Counted from the first letter of the stretch, positions 33,265 to 40,935 are shown. The stretch: 64,000 bases of DNA from Candidatus Anammoxibacter sp. (GCA_021777105.1 JAIQZQ010000011.1:28076-92075), one strand, 5' to 3'. Translations and numbers: made by a program. The notes: generated by a model from the sequence alone, not told the origin.

Positions 33265-33423
33265 GTATCTATTCAGCGTGATTAACACACCCCGTCCGCC
33301 ATTCGGCGGCCACCCCTCTTTTTAGAGGGGATATTAAATCGGATTTATTTCCACAAAGTCCCCTCTATTAAGAGGGGATTTAGGGGTGTGTATAGCCAAG
33401 TAAAAAACACGCTGAATAGTTGC
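33265..33423. mobile_element. IS66-type MITE, copy B (159 bp)
   Basis: The left end is GTATCTATTCAGCG and the right end read inward is GCAACTATTCAGCG. Flanks CTTCTTTT and CTTTTTTG agree at 6 of 8, a worn duplication. Its body is over 85% similar by eye to copy A (CCCCTCTTTTTAGAGGGGAT ... GGATTTAGGGGTGTGTATA). It ends 16 bp before the channel gene start, so it forms the channel leader. Confidence 0.82.
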
Positions 33424-33667
33424 CTTTTTTGTTATAAAATCAAAATTTTTCGCAGGTTCTAACAAGATCACAATTCAATAATTATACACAATTTTAAAAC
33501 CATAATCTTAATTTTTTAAATGATTATAAATAATTCTTAGCGATAGTTATGGTTTTCCTGCTGCTAAATTTTTTCTAACAATTTCTTTAGTTGCTTTTTT
33601 AGATCTCAGAACTTATATTTATAGTTGTAGATTGAATTAAACAATATTGTGTTATTGAGGATATAAA

Positions 33668-33886
33668 ATGAACAATAAAATATTTGGCAGATATATTGTG
33701 TCTGATCCAAAAATATGTCACGGGAAACCCACGTTCAGAGGAACACGTATAATGGTATCTCAAGTTCTGGAACAAATTGCTAATGGAATGGCATGGGAAG
33801 CAATAATCGCCGAATGGAGAGGAAGCATTACAAAAGAAGCAATCGCAGAAGCCACTAAAGCCGTCCCTCAAGTCTGCCCGTTTTGA
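33668..33886 (+). CDS. DUF433 protein, probable antitoxin
   Basis: This 72-residue protein begins with 'IVSDPKICHGKPTFRGTRIMVSQVLEQIANGMAWEAI', the DUF433 helix-turn-helix signature ('NPxIxxGKPxIxGTRIxVxxVLE'). DUF433 proteins are usually antitoxins paired with a DUF5615 PIN-like toxin just downstream. No such toxin is visible: 33887-34161 holds only an open stretch to 34101 without a proper start. The last residues 'AVPQVCPF' differ from the usual end, so the gene may have lost its partner by a deletion. Ribosome site GAGGATATAAA. Confidence 0.75.
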   Translation: MNNKIFGRYIVSDPKICHGKPTFRGTRIMVSQVLEQIANGMAWEAIIAEWRGSITKEAIAEATKAVPQVCPF

Positions 33887-34161
33887 CGCAAGTTTTTAGA
33901 TAAACGTTTTTGTTTTATTTCGTAGCTTTGAGTTACCCCTAAAGGTTTTTAACAAAATTAACTGATGCCATCAAAATAGTCCATAGTAATATTGAAAGAG
34001 AACAAGGAATGGCAATTATGTATATTATGAGCACAAGTGAAGTAGAAACAAATGTCATGAACCCTTTTAAAGACGTTTTTGTTACAAAAAAAGAAAATTA
34101 ATATTAAACATAGTTAAGAGACTTTCCATCTCAAGATTCAAGATAAAAAAAGAGGTAATGT

Positions 34162-34431
34162 ATGCCAACTATATCAATGTTTTACGGAATTATAATTTAT
34201 ATGTTCTTCTTCGATGACAAAAAGCATCATCGTCCGCATATTCATGTAAATTATGGAGGATATGACGCCGTAATAGCAATAGATGATGGTGAAATGATTG
34301 AAGGTGAATTACCCAAAAAGAAAATGAAATTAGTTCTAGCTTGGATGGAAATCCACCAAGAAGAGTTGATGGCAGATTGGAAGTTGGCAGTTAACGGCCA
34401 ACTTCCATTTAGAATAGACCCATTAAAATAA
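34162..34431 (+). CDS. DUF4160 protein
   Basis: This 89-residue protein matches DUF4160: 'PTISMFYGIIIYMFFFDDKKHHRPHIHVNYGGYDAVIAIDDGEMIEGELPKKK' and the closing 'LVLAWMEIHQEELMADWKLA'. It includes the conserved His-Pro-His-Ile-His cluster. The family nearly always sits next to a DUF2442 protein, as here (9 bp gap), and the pair is considered a toxin-antitoxin-like module. It has a ribosome site (AAAAAGAGG). The biochemical activity is not known to me. Confidence 0.85.
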   Translation: MPTISMFYGIIIYMFFFDDKKHHRPHIHVNYGGYDAVIAIDDGEMIEGELPKKKMKLVLAWMEIHQEELMADWKLAVNGQLPFRIDPLK

Positions 34432-34440
34432 GGAAAAGAA

Positions 34441-34668
34441 ATGATCAAAGTAAACAATGTTGAAGCAAAGGACAATTATGTATTATTGGTTAATCTATCA
34501 AATGGTAAAAAAGGGCTCTTTGATGTTAAACCATATCTTGAAAAAGGAATCTTTACAGAACTAAAGGATGAGAACTATTTTAGATCAGTAAGAACCGGAT
34601 TTGGAGGCATAATATGGCCTCATGAACAAGATTTTAGCGCAGATACCATAGAATATGAAATGAAGTAG
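34441..34668 (+). CDS. DUF2442 protein, partner of DUF4160
   Basis: This 75-residue protein has 'YVLLVNLSNGKKGLFDVKPYLEKGIFTELKDENYFRSVRTGFGGIIWPHEQDFSADTIEY', a clear DUF2442 pattern (beta-rich, ending W-P-x-x-x-D-x-x-x-D). It is 9 bp after the DUF4160 gene with AAGGAAAAG as ribosome site, so the two are co-translated. The pair appears intact and lies within a run of toxin-antitoxin genes. Confidence 0.85.
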   Translation: MIKVNNVEAKDNYVLLVNLSNGKKGLFDVKPYLEKGIFTELKDENYFRSVRTGFGGIIWPHEQDFSADTIEYEMK

Positions 34669-34890
34669 GGACTTAATATACTCAAAAGCATGCAGTTTTC
34701 GAAATTTGAGGTCTCTTGAAAACTATCCAGACGACAATCCATACCCAAGTAGTCTTATTCCTGGATATGTAAGGGAAATCATGCCGCTTTATGTTTTGTG
34801 AGCCCTTTGCGACATTGTCCACATCATTACCGTGCATTGGTTAGACTCAAAAAAATGGTTGGATCCAAAAACAAGAAGGGTGAAAGAATC

Positions 34891-35115
34891 ATGAAAGACT
34901 CATTATGCGCTATATGCGGGGGCAAAGTGGTTGATCGTAATGAAATGATTGACCGTATTGTGGACGGTCGTTTATATCTTTTTGAAAATGTTTCAGTAGA
35001 AGTCTGCGAACAATGCAATGAAACCTGGGTTCCCGCAAAAGAAGCCGAAAGAATGGACAAAGCCATTCATGGCAAAATTGAACCTAAAAAACAAAATCAA
35101 GTTCCGGTTTACTAA
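34891..35115 (+). CDS. YgiT/MqsA-type zinc-finger antitoxin, orphan
   Basis: This 74-residue protein has 'LCAICGGKVVDRNEMIDRI' and 'VSVEVCEQCNETWVPAKEAERM', the two CxxC knuckles and central strand of YgiT-type (MqsA N-terminal) zinc fingers. Such proteins normally follow a DUF4258 or MqsR-type toxin. Upstream, 34680-34890 has only a short degraded reading frame ending in 'SKNKKGER', so the toxin seems lost. The ATG at 34891 is chosen from the start of similarity. A GTG at 34798 would add 31 residues with no likeness to the family. Confidence 0.75.
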   Translation: MKDSLCAICGGKVVDRNEMIDRIVDGRLYLFENVSVEVCEQCNETWVPAKEAERMDKAIHGKIEPKKQNQVPVY

Positions 35116-35191
35116 CAATTTAACAAGGCGCATTTTATTGCCTTCGCAATCTTGTCACAGACTCTAACAAATATAAACCTACACGCCCTCT

Positions 35192-35246
35192 GGCGACAAA
35201 GCCCGGCTTTGTCGCCACAAATTCTAGAAGACCCGGCTTTGCGTTC
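35192..35246 (+). repeat. Double-hairpin repeat Y, copy 3
   Basis: GGCGACAAAGCCCGGCTTTG then TCGCCACAAATTCTAGAAGA then CCCGGCTTTGCGTTC. The stem GGCGACAAAGC/GCTTTGTCGCC is perfect. Compared with copy 2 the stem bases changed on both arms (GGTTACAAAGC to GGCGACAAAGC and matching changes opposite), which shows selection for pairing. Around it, 35116-35472 contains the ATCCGCGTCATCCGCGTTCT-type short repeat. Confidence 0.8.
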
Positions 35247-35472
35247 CTAGCTTTAACCAATGCTTTTATTATTTATCCGTGAAAATCCGTGTCATCCGCG
35301 TCATCCGCGTTCTATGCTTTTCTGCTTCTACTCTTTTTCTGCCAACTGCAAACCGCAAATTGCCAACTGAATCCCTGCCAACCGTCAATTGTAAACTACT
35401 TTCCCGCTTTTGATTTTATCCTGTTGATCCTGTAAATCCTGTCTAACGCCCTTGCTTTAGCAATCCATAAAA

Positions 35473-35796
35473 TTAAATGCGCACAGCAGTTTCTTTAAAT
35501 TTAAAACGTTGAATCCTTGTTAGCTCTTTATTCTCAACGTGCTTTGCTTTATATAAATCCCATCGAAGTTGCAGATTCAGCCAAAAGTCTTCTGAAACCC
35601 CAAAAAATTTTGAAAGCCTGAGCGCCGTGCCGGGAGTTATCCCTCTTCGTTTATTTACAATCTCATTTATTCTCTGATATGAGACATGGATACCATTGGA
35701 TAATTCCTTTTGAGTTATATTCATAGGGATTAAAAATTCATCCAGGAGCATTTCTCCTGGATGAGTAGGTTCCCGATTAGTTGGCACACGAACCAT
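35473..35796 (-). CDS. higA: HigA-type antitoxin
   Basis: This 107-residue XRE-family protein starts 'PTNREPTHPGEMLLDEFLIPMNITQKELSNGIHVSYQRINEIVNKRRGITPGTALRLSKFFGVSEDFWLNLQ', the classic HigA signature. It should repress the operon and neutralise HigB. I chose the ATG at 35796 with AGGAGG 5 bases upstream over the adjoining GTG. Its toxin gene, 26 bp upstream, carries an in-frame stop at codon 3, so the antitoxin is probably an orphan now. Confidence 0.9.
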   Translation of the reverse strand: MVRVPTNREPTHPGEMLLDEFLIPMNITQKELSNGIHVSYQRINEIVNKRRGITPGTALRLSKFFGVSEDFWLNLQLRWDLYKAKHVENKELTRIQRFKFKETAVRI

Positions 35797-35822
35797 CACG
35801 ACCTCCTATACAATTTATTAAA

Positions 35823-36116
35823 TTAATGACAATCAACAATCTCAACTTCTTCAGGCCCGGATTCCCTCCATTTAAAACACATCCTGTATTGATCGTTGAT
35901 TCTAATGCTATGTTGTCCTTTCCGGTTTCGGGAAAGAGCTTCTAATTCATTTCCAGGTGGCACACGAAGCTCCTTAAGAAATTTTACAGAATCAAGTTGA
36001 TCTAATTTTCTTGAAGCTATTGACCATAAATATTGTGGACACGTTTTCCTTGCAGCTTTTGAATTCTTTCCATAAAAAATATTACCGGTTCCTTTATCCT
36101 TAAACGATTAAATCAC
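35823..36116 (-). pseudogene. higB: HigB toxin gene with stop at codon 3
   Basis: The reverse strand, from TCG at 36107 to TAA at 35823, encodes a complete HigB: 'SFKDKGTGNIFYGKNSKAA', 'ASRKLDQLDSVKFLKELRVPPGNELEALS', 'GQHSIRINDQYRMCFKW' and 'EVEIVDCH'. The natural start would be the GTG at 36114-36116, followed by ATT and then TAA. HigB proteins begin M-I-x-SFKDKGT, so the third codon has become a stop. No other good start precedes the conserved region. The downstream antitoxin is intact. This looks like a recent silencing of the toxin with the rest still undamaged. Confidence 0.8.
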
Positions 36117-36341
36117 AAAACATGATAGCGTGACGTCCATGCTATTTCAAACTGAATATATCAGCCTAATAAAATCATATACAAAGCATCATCCCAAAAC
36201 TCCCCACCCTTTTGCCTAGTTTTTTTTACGCTTCGCTCTCTGCTCTATGCGCTATACGCTTTTGCTCTGAAAATTTAAATCTTAAAAGCAGCTTTTTTTT
36301 CGTGCCTTTGTGTCTTTGTGGCTACTTTTGCTTTGCCCCTA

Positions 36342-36581
36342 AAAAATATATTTTAAAACCAAAAACATAAACCACACAAAAGAAGACATGGTAAATGACC
36401 TGACATTTACTATTGCCAATAACAGCCAACATAATAGCAATAAATATTTTACATCAAAAATCTCAGTTTCTAACAATACATCAGTACAAATTGTTATAAT
36501 TTACCAATTAAAGAAATTGGATTTTAACTGCAAAAAAGAATCAAGTTTGCTATTGACATACAAAATACAAAGAATTACAAT
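36342..36581 (+). repeat. Dispersed repeat X, copy 2 (carries promoter)
   Basis: Begins AAAATATATTTTAAAACC, continues with CATAAACCACACAAAAGAAG, TGACATTTACTATTGCCAAT and TTTTACATCAAAAATC, and ends with the TTGACA-17-TACAAT promoter. It is nearly identical to copy 3 (38462-38700) over the first 120 bp. In the middle the copies diverge, then agree again at the promoter. It lies 220 bp ahead of the unknown gene at 36799. Confidence 0.75.
36553..36581 (+). promoter_or_regulatory. Sigma70-type promoter at the edge of repeat X, copy 2
   Basis: TTGACA (36553-36558), 17-bp spacer TACAAAATACAAAGAAT, TACAAT (36576-36581). It points at the 484-residue protein gene whose start is at 36799. The boxes and spacing are identical to the copies at 7518-7546 (reverse) and 38672-38700. 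Confidence 0.65.
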
Positions 36582-36798
36582 TCCAACCATTAGTTTTAGA
36601 ACTGAAAAACTTTTAAATTTAGGCGGGGCTCCTAATGTTTTTTTTTATTACACCCACCTTTATCCCCACTTTTTAGAGGGGAAATATATTTGTGGGTAAC
36701 GATTAGCGCGGAGCATTGGAACGGGTAACAATTGTAGTCAATACGACACTCTAAATATTAGCGTAGAATTTATATTAATTTTTAAGGAGGTGAAGATT

Positions 36799-38253
36799 AT
36801 GGGAACAGGAAGCAGAAGATTTGGTAAGATGAAAAAACTAAAGTTTAAAAGAAATGAAAGAGAAGCAAATGTTGATGAGGATAAAAATAACCAATCAATT
36901 GATTCTGAAGGAACTGTTGTCTTAATACAAGAGGCCAGTCGTAAGATTGAGACGGATTTGGCTGTAGTCGCGCTTGACAAATTTGAAATTAACGGATTTT
37001 ATTCAAAGGATTCAGATGATGGTAAAGCAAGGAATGAGAATAGGGAATGTATAGTCACCACTAACATTAATGGGCAAGATAGTGTGTTGCATCTAACCAC
37101 TGATGGCAGTGGAGCTGTGGAATTTTCTGAAAAATTTCACAATCGTATTCTTTATTTTGGCAAACATGAACATAATATTGACTTTGATGTTAAGCTGGTT
37201 GAGACAGACAAGGATACAATTGCCAACCTGAAAAAAGCCCAAGGCGCTATGACTATAGCTGGTAGTGTCGCTAATTTTGTTCCGGGATTTGGAAGCATGG
37301 CGTCTAGCGGTTTTAATTTAATTGGCGCAATTATGGGCTTTGCAAGCACATTAATTGATGACGATTTAGAACTGCATTTTCTTGGCTCTATAGGAGATCT
37401 GGGTGAAAGCGACGATGATGACTATTTGCCTTTAAACGGAGGGCGCTATGAGATTGCGCGCCGGAATTTAAAAGATCCTGAAAAAAAGGATATATCAATC
37501 TATTTTTCAATATACCGCTATAAGCATTTGTCTGAAAAGAAGGATCGCCATGTTATAATAGTATTAAAATCCATTGATTTAAAGCTAAATGAGGGTGATA
37601 AAGAAGAAAATCTATTATTTGAAGCGAATTTAGGAAGCGGTAAAGATGCCCAGGTCTTTAATTTTGATACGAAACTGGAAAATGGCAAAGCCATCATCGA
37701 AAACGTAATGGGGTTAAGAAATAAAACCCTTTACAAAGGCAAATGGAATATAGGAGTGCCTTTCTTATTCACTTTGTCGTTAATAAAAGATATCACGGAA
37801 GAACTCAAGGCTCTCAAAGGCGTCATAGCAGCGGCTGGAAAGACAGCGGCTGAAGTCTCCGCGTTCAAGGCCGCGCGCGACGCCCTTCAGGCAGCGGCGG
37901 AACTGGACTTAAAAGGCGCGGCAGCGGCAAGAGCTAAGGGAGCCATTACGAAAGCCCTTATCGAAAACGCGACAAAAGCAAGTGAATCGGCGCGTTCCGT
38001 TTACTTGGAATTAATGGGTAAGGAGGTAAAAACTGGAAAATTAACTGGTTTTATTACAGAGGTCAGCTCGGTAGAAGAGACAAAATTAGCCAAAGCTCAT
38101 AATTTTATTACAGTTAGCTCAGCAGCACCTCTTGGCTCTACTCCTAAATGGGAAGAACATAAGCTAAATTTAAAAATCAGCGGAGGAGGAGAAGCCATTT
38201 TAACATTAGGCGTTATGGCCCGTGAAATTGAAAAAAAACCGAAAGAGGAGTAA
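36799..38253 (+). CDS. Unknown protein with hydrophobic Gly-rich hairpin
   Basis: This 484-residue protein has no signal peptide and is not recognised. Layout: a basic N-terminus (1-25); a beta-rich domain at about 38-135; a Gly-rich hydrophobic segment at about 140-187 ('MTIAGSVANFVPGFGSMASSGFN...IMGFAS') that could form a membrane hairpin; a second beta-rich part at about 190-315 with 'ISIYFSIYRYKHLSEKKDRHVIIVLK'; an Ala-rich helix at about 330-385 (AAAGKTAAEVSAFKAARDAL); and a final beta strand domain. Such a soluble protein with a buried hairpin recalls pore-forming proteins, but this is only inference. AAGGAGGTGAAGATT precedes the ATG. The promoter of repeat X copy 2 points into it. Confidence 0.65.
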   Translation: MGTGSRRFGKMKKLKFKRNEREANVDEDKNNQSIDSEGTVVLIQEASRKIETDLAVVALDKFEINGFYSKDSDDGKARNENRECIVTTNINGQDSVLHLTTDGSGAVEFSEKFHNRILYFGKHEHNIDFDVKLVETDKDTIANLKKAQGAMTIAGSVANFVPGFGSMASSGFNLIGAIMGFASTLIDDDLELHFLGSIGDLGESDDDDYLPLNGGRYEIARRNLKDPEKKDISIYFSIYRYKHLSEKKDRHVIIVLKSIDLKLNEGDKEENLLFEANLGSGKDAQVFNFDTKLENGKAIIENVMGLRNKTLYKGKWNIGVPFLFTLSLIKDITEELKALKGVIAAAGKTAAEVSAFKAARDALQAAAELDLKGAAAARAKGAITKALIENATKASESARSVYLELMGKEVKTGKLTGFITEVSSVEETKLAKAHNFITVSSAAPLGSTPKWEEHKLNLKISGGGEAILTLGVMAREIEKKPKEE

Positions 38254-38316
38254 CGATTTACAACTGTTGAGCTATGTTTTTGCAACAAGTTAAAGCTGTT
38301 TTCAGAGAACCCAAAT

Positions 38317-38347
38317 GCTCGTTACAAGGCACCGCCTTGTAACGAGC
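38317..38347. repeat. Hairpin repeat, copy 2 (GCTCGTTACAAGGC stem)
   Basis: Perfect 14-bp stem GCTCGTTACAAGGC / GCCTTGTAACGAGC with loop ACC, preceded by CTGTTTTCAGAGAA as at 4258-4309. It lies 64 bp after the 484-residue gene and may act as its terminator. Confidence 0.7.
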
Positions 38348-38461
38348 CTAAATAAGACGCCAACTGCCAATTTTCAACTGCTTCACCCGCTTCGCGTTCC
38401 ATGCCTTTACGCCTTGCGCTTCGCTCTTCGCGCTCTATGCTTCGCCCTTTCACTTTTCTTA

Positions 38462-38700
38462 AAAAAAAATATTTTAAAACCAAAAACATAAACCACACAA
38501 GAAGACATCGTAAATTCCCTGACATTTACTATTGCCAATAACATCCAACATATTAGCAATAAACATTTTACATCAAAAATCATAGCCCTTTATAAGCTTT
38601 TACTACTATCGGTATTGTTATTGCTATTAAAGAAGTTACGTTTCCACTATAAATTCTAACTAAATTAATCATTGACATACAAAATATAAGTATTTACAAT
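38462..38700 (+). repeat. Dispersed repeat X, copy 3, with promoter at 38672-38700
   Basis: Same blocks as copy 2: AAAATATTTTAAAACC, CATAAACCACACAAGAAG, TGACATTTACTATTGCCAAT, TTTTACATCAAAAATC. It ends with TTGACA (38672-38677), a 17-bp spacer TACAAAATATAAGTATT and TACAAT (38695-38700). Here the promoter points into a degenerate region (38700-40070) without an intact gene, which shows the promoter belongs to the repeat rather than to any one gene. Confidence 0.75.
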
Positions 38701-38771
38701 TTTAATCTTATTCTTAAAATAGAAGAATATTTTAATTAACCATAAATTTAACCTTTAGTTCTCAATTCTAT

Positions 38772-38921
38772 AGGGGAAGCATCGGGGTTAGATCTTTAAA
38801 ACAGAATATAAAAAACAGCATTAACACAACCTAATTAAACTGCCTTGGCAAACACAACATCCTATAGTTCCCGGGCAATTAGGGATTTCACCGCAATAGC
38901 TCCATCTTGCAATTTGTCATA
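38772..38921 (+). repeat. Intergenic duplication D, copy 1
   Basis: Shares with 40936-41068 a block containing AAAACAGAATATAAAAAACAG, GCATTAACACAACCTAATTA and CCTATAGTT...GGCAATTAGGGATTTCACC. Neither copy encodes a protein I can support. The start (GGGGAAGCATCGGGG...AGATC) also matches 43694-43720. Confidence 0.65.
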
Positions 38922-39069
38922 AACAGCCTTGAGCATCGCTTTCTCAGCATATCCTATAATTGTTTCTTTTCATCCCTCTAAAATTGTTTGTTAAAAAAGC
39001 TTATTACTGTCACTTTGACAAGTCAAGAAGGAAATCAAGATTGTTTTATTGGGGGAAATTTCTTAACAG

Positions 39070-39130
39070 TTTAGCGTGATTTACACACCATGTTTGCTAT
39101 TGAGCTGCCACCCCTCTTTTTAGATGGGAT
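39070..39130. mobile_element. Left-end fragment of IS66-type MITE
   Basis: TTTAGCGTGATTTACACACC and CCACCCCTCTTTTTAGATGG match the left third of copies A and B. The right half is missing. It shows the family is older and has decayed in this island. Confidence 0.55.
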
Positions 39131-39404
39131 AAAAAAGAAACACAAAATCAAAAGTCATCAAGTTAAATTACAAAGAACAGGGCCGTTAGCCTGAATCTTT
39201 TGCATAATGGCTCGGAAAGAAATAACTTGGACTTTTTTACCAGCATCTTCAGGCTGACTTTGCCCAATCTTCAATCGCCGAATCCTCAACGCAGCTATGG
39301 CTGCGCATCCGGCTCGACTCAATCAGATTGGTCAAATTCAACCTAAATCTAGCCAAGGATATTTGAAATTTTAAAAAAAATCGCGATCTCATAACATATT
39401 GATA

Positions 39405-39613
39405 CCCAAATTGAACAATTCTTATCACCCTCCCCTGACCCCTCCCATCAAGGGAGGGGAAATAAACGGTATATTTTTATTAAAAGACATCACCCATTAG
39501 GTGAAACTTTGTACGATTAAGATTAGAACCAAAACAAGCTTAAAAAATCAAATACCCCTCCCCTTAGTGGGAGGGGTTAGGGGAGGGGGTATTTAAAATC
39601 GCTCAAATTTAGT
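39405..39613. mobile_element. Inverted-repeat element, family 2, copy 2
   Basis: Ends CCAAATTGAACAATTCTTAT and, read inward from the right, CTAAATTTGAGCGATTTTAA. Each is followed by a G/C-rich palindrome (ACCCCTCCCATCAAGGGAGG; CCCTTAGTGGGAGGGGTTAG). Related to 19289-19379. No coding capacity. The copy is longer because an unrelated 60-bp middle lies between the two palindromes. Confidence 0.55.
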
Positions 39614-39724
39614 GATATAAAGCCGTTTACAAAATATCTGAGAGACAAATCCTTAGAATCACGGAGTAAGAATCTACAAGCAAAAAAGCCCAAGTTGTTT
39701 CCTTCCGAGCCCTAACTCAAGTTT

Positions 39725-39955
39725 AGATCTTGAAAACAGAAGTTGGAATTTCGGTTAGTTTGCCGGCGACGCATTAGTCGCTTTGTCTGACCAGTCAACA
39801 TGCTTGACTTAATGGTATGTCTGGTGCAGACTATGGATGCCGCATTAAATTTATACGTTTTATTTCTAAAGGGGCTGCAAATGAAAACCATACCGATTAG
39901 CGAATTCAAGGCAAAGTGTTTGGATTTAATTGCAAAAATGGACAAGACTAAAGAT
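39725..39955 (+). repeat. Duplication P, copy 1 (carries truncated phd-like gene)
   Basis: About 230 bp that matches 43716-43943: AGATCTTGAAAACAGAAGTT, TTTGTCTGACCAGTC, ATGCTTGACTTAATGGTAT, and then the first 25 codons of a Phd/YefM-type antitoxin. Identity by eye is about 80%. Confidence 0.75.
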
Positions 39956-40018
39956 CAAGTTGCAGTATATGTTAAATCAATGATAAGCGCGGATATTTCT
40001 TTTCCGATAGTGAAATAA
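39881..40018 (+). pseudogene. Truncated Phd/YefM-type antitoxin
   Basis: It starts MKTIPISEFKAKCLDLIAKM, the same N-terminus as the intact gene at 43873, but after about 25 residues similarity stops. The frame continues for 20 unrelated residues to TAA at 40016. It has lost its DNA-binding domain end and toxin-binding tail. It is a broken copy within duplication P. Confidence 0.7.
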
Positions 40019-40069
40019 TCTCAAAAAGAGGATTTAAAAACAAATCAACAATGATATAATGCAAATATA

Positions 40070-40126
40070 ATGAACACTGAGCAGCTTATCTGCTTTAGTG
40101 AGAATTATGCCTTGGAGGCGAAATGA
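40070..40126 (+). CDS. Short conserved peptide (18 aa), tandem copy 1
   Basis: Encodes MNTEQLICFSENYALEAK. Its TGA overlaps the ATG of the next copy (ATGA), so the two could be translated in series. It shares the TEQLxCFSENY pattern with 40123-40176 and, more distantly, with 28762-28836. No clear ribosome site, but TATAAT stands 13 bases upstream, so a leaderless or regulatory role is possible. It could also be non-coding RNA with a hairpin AGCAGcttatCTGCT. Confidence 0.35.
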   Translation: MNTEQLICFSENYALEAK

Positions 40127-40176
40127 AAACTGAGCAGCTGGTCTGCTTTAGTGAGAATTATCCTCTGTGTGGATAA
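40123..40176 (+). CDS. Short conserved peptide (17 aa), tandem copy 2
   Basis: Encodes MKTEQLVCFSENYPLCG, with a good ribosome site (TTGGAGGCGAA) 6 bases before the ATG. It lies 25 bp before the gene at 40202, so it may be a leader peptide of the toxin-antitoxin-like pair there. The repeated peptide pattern and the proper ribosome site give it more support than its neighbour. Confidence 0.4.
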   Translation: MKTEQLVCFSENYPLCG

Positions 40177-40201
40177 TTAAACGTTACAAGGAGGATGTTA
40201 A

Positions 40202-40495
40202 ATGGATTTGTATGAAATTATTGAAGATATACACGCTCTTAGGGAAGATTTGAAAGAGTTTGAACGCAAATACGGCGTACTGTCAAAAACATTTTATGAA
40301 TCATATCAAAACGGGGAAGAGCCAAAACAGGAATCATGGCTGTTAGATTGGTCTGATTGGGCGGGGGCTTATAAAACCTTGTTGCGCCGTCAGGAGCAGT
40401 ATGAACACGCTATAAAAGAGCTACGAGCGGAATCACAAACCCTTGTTGATTTAATAGGAAAGACTGCGCGTCATGAGCCTATTTCAGTCGCTTGA
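40202..40495 (+). CDS. Helical partner (putative antitoxin) of DUF6516/TumE-like protein
   Basis: This 97-residue protein is largely helical with heptad-like charge ('DIHALREDLKEFERKYGVL', 'RRQEQYEHAIKELRAESQTLVDLIG'). It has a Trp-rich centre (SWLLDWSDWAGAY). It has AAGGAGG as ribosome site and overlaps the downstream DUF6516-like gene by 23 bp. Size, order and overlap fit the antitoxin member of a TumA/TumE-type module. The protein itself is not recognised by a specific motif. Confidence 0.65.
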   Translation: MDLYEIIEDIHALREDLKEFERKYGVLSKTFYESYQNGEEPKQESWLLDWSDWAGAYKTLLRRQEQYEHAIKELRAESQTLVDLIGKTARHEPISVA

Positions 40496-40895
40496 TAATT
40501 ATGAAAAATATATTTACACATTAACGCAAAGCATTGATTCTGTTAAGCAGTCAACACTTGTCGTTGTGCGCCGAGGCAAACGAACTGCTATTGTGCGAGG
40601 GAATATATCTTTTGACAAAGGTTTTAGCATTGCGGTAAGAGAAAGGCTTTCGTTTGACAATGACGAGATTGTCATAGAAAGTTATGGTTATGAATTATGG
40701 AGCCACGGAAAACTTTACGTCTGGTATGATAGCCAACCACACCCTAACGTTAAAGAGCTTGCGTCTACATCCCCTCATCATAAACATATTCCGCCAAATA
40801 TCAAAAGCAATAGACAGCCAACCAAAGACATGAACTTTCACAAACCAAATTTACCTTTTCTTATCCAGGAAATAGAATCATTATTAAACGTATAA
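40473..40895 (+). CDS. DUF6516 (TumE-like) toxin
   Basis: This 140-residue protein has an alpha/beta pattern 'GNISFDKGFSIAVRERLSFDNDEIVIESYGYELWSHGKLYVWYDSQPHP' followed by 'HHKHIPPNIKSNRQP', the pattern of DUF6516/TumE-type proteins with their conserved W-Y-D-x-x-P-H-P and H-x-H. These are toxins of type II modules. It overlaps the gene at 40202 and has AGGAAAG as ribosome site. The catalytic mechanism is not known to me. Confidence 0.7.
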   Translation: MSLFQSLDNYEKYIYTLTQSIDSVKQSTLVVVRRGKRTAIVRGNISFDKGFSIAVRERLSFDNDEIVIESYGYELWSHGKLYVWYDSQPHPNVKELASTSPHHKHIPPNIKSNRQPTKDMNFHKPNLPFLIQEIESLLNV

Positions 40896-40935
40896 CTCAT
40901 TCAAAGGCAAAATAAGCGCCCCACAAAAGGAAGCC

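Noticed and set aside
34009..34101. 30-codon frame after the DUF433 gene
   Set aside because: The open stretch extends upstream to about 33930 without a start codon and matches no antitoxin or toxin. At best a worn relic, so not listed as a feature.
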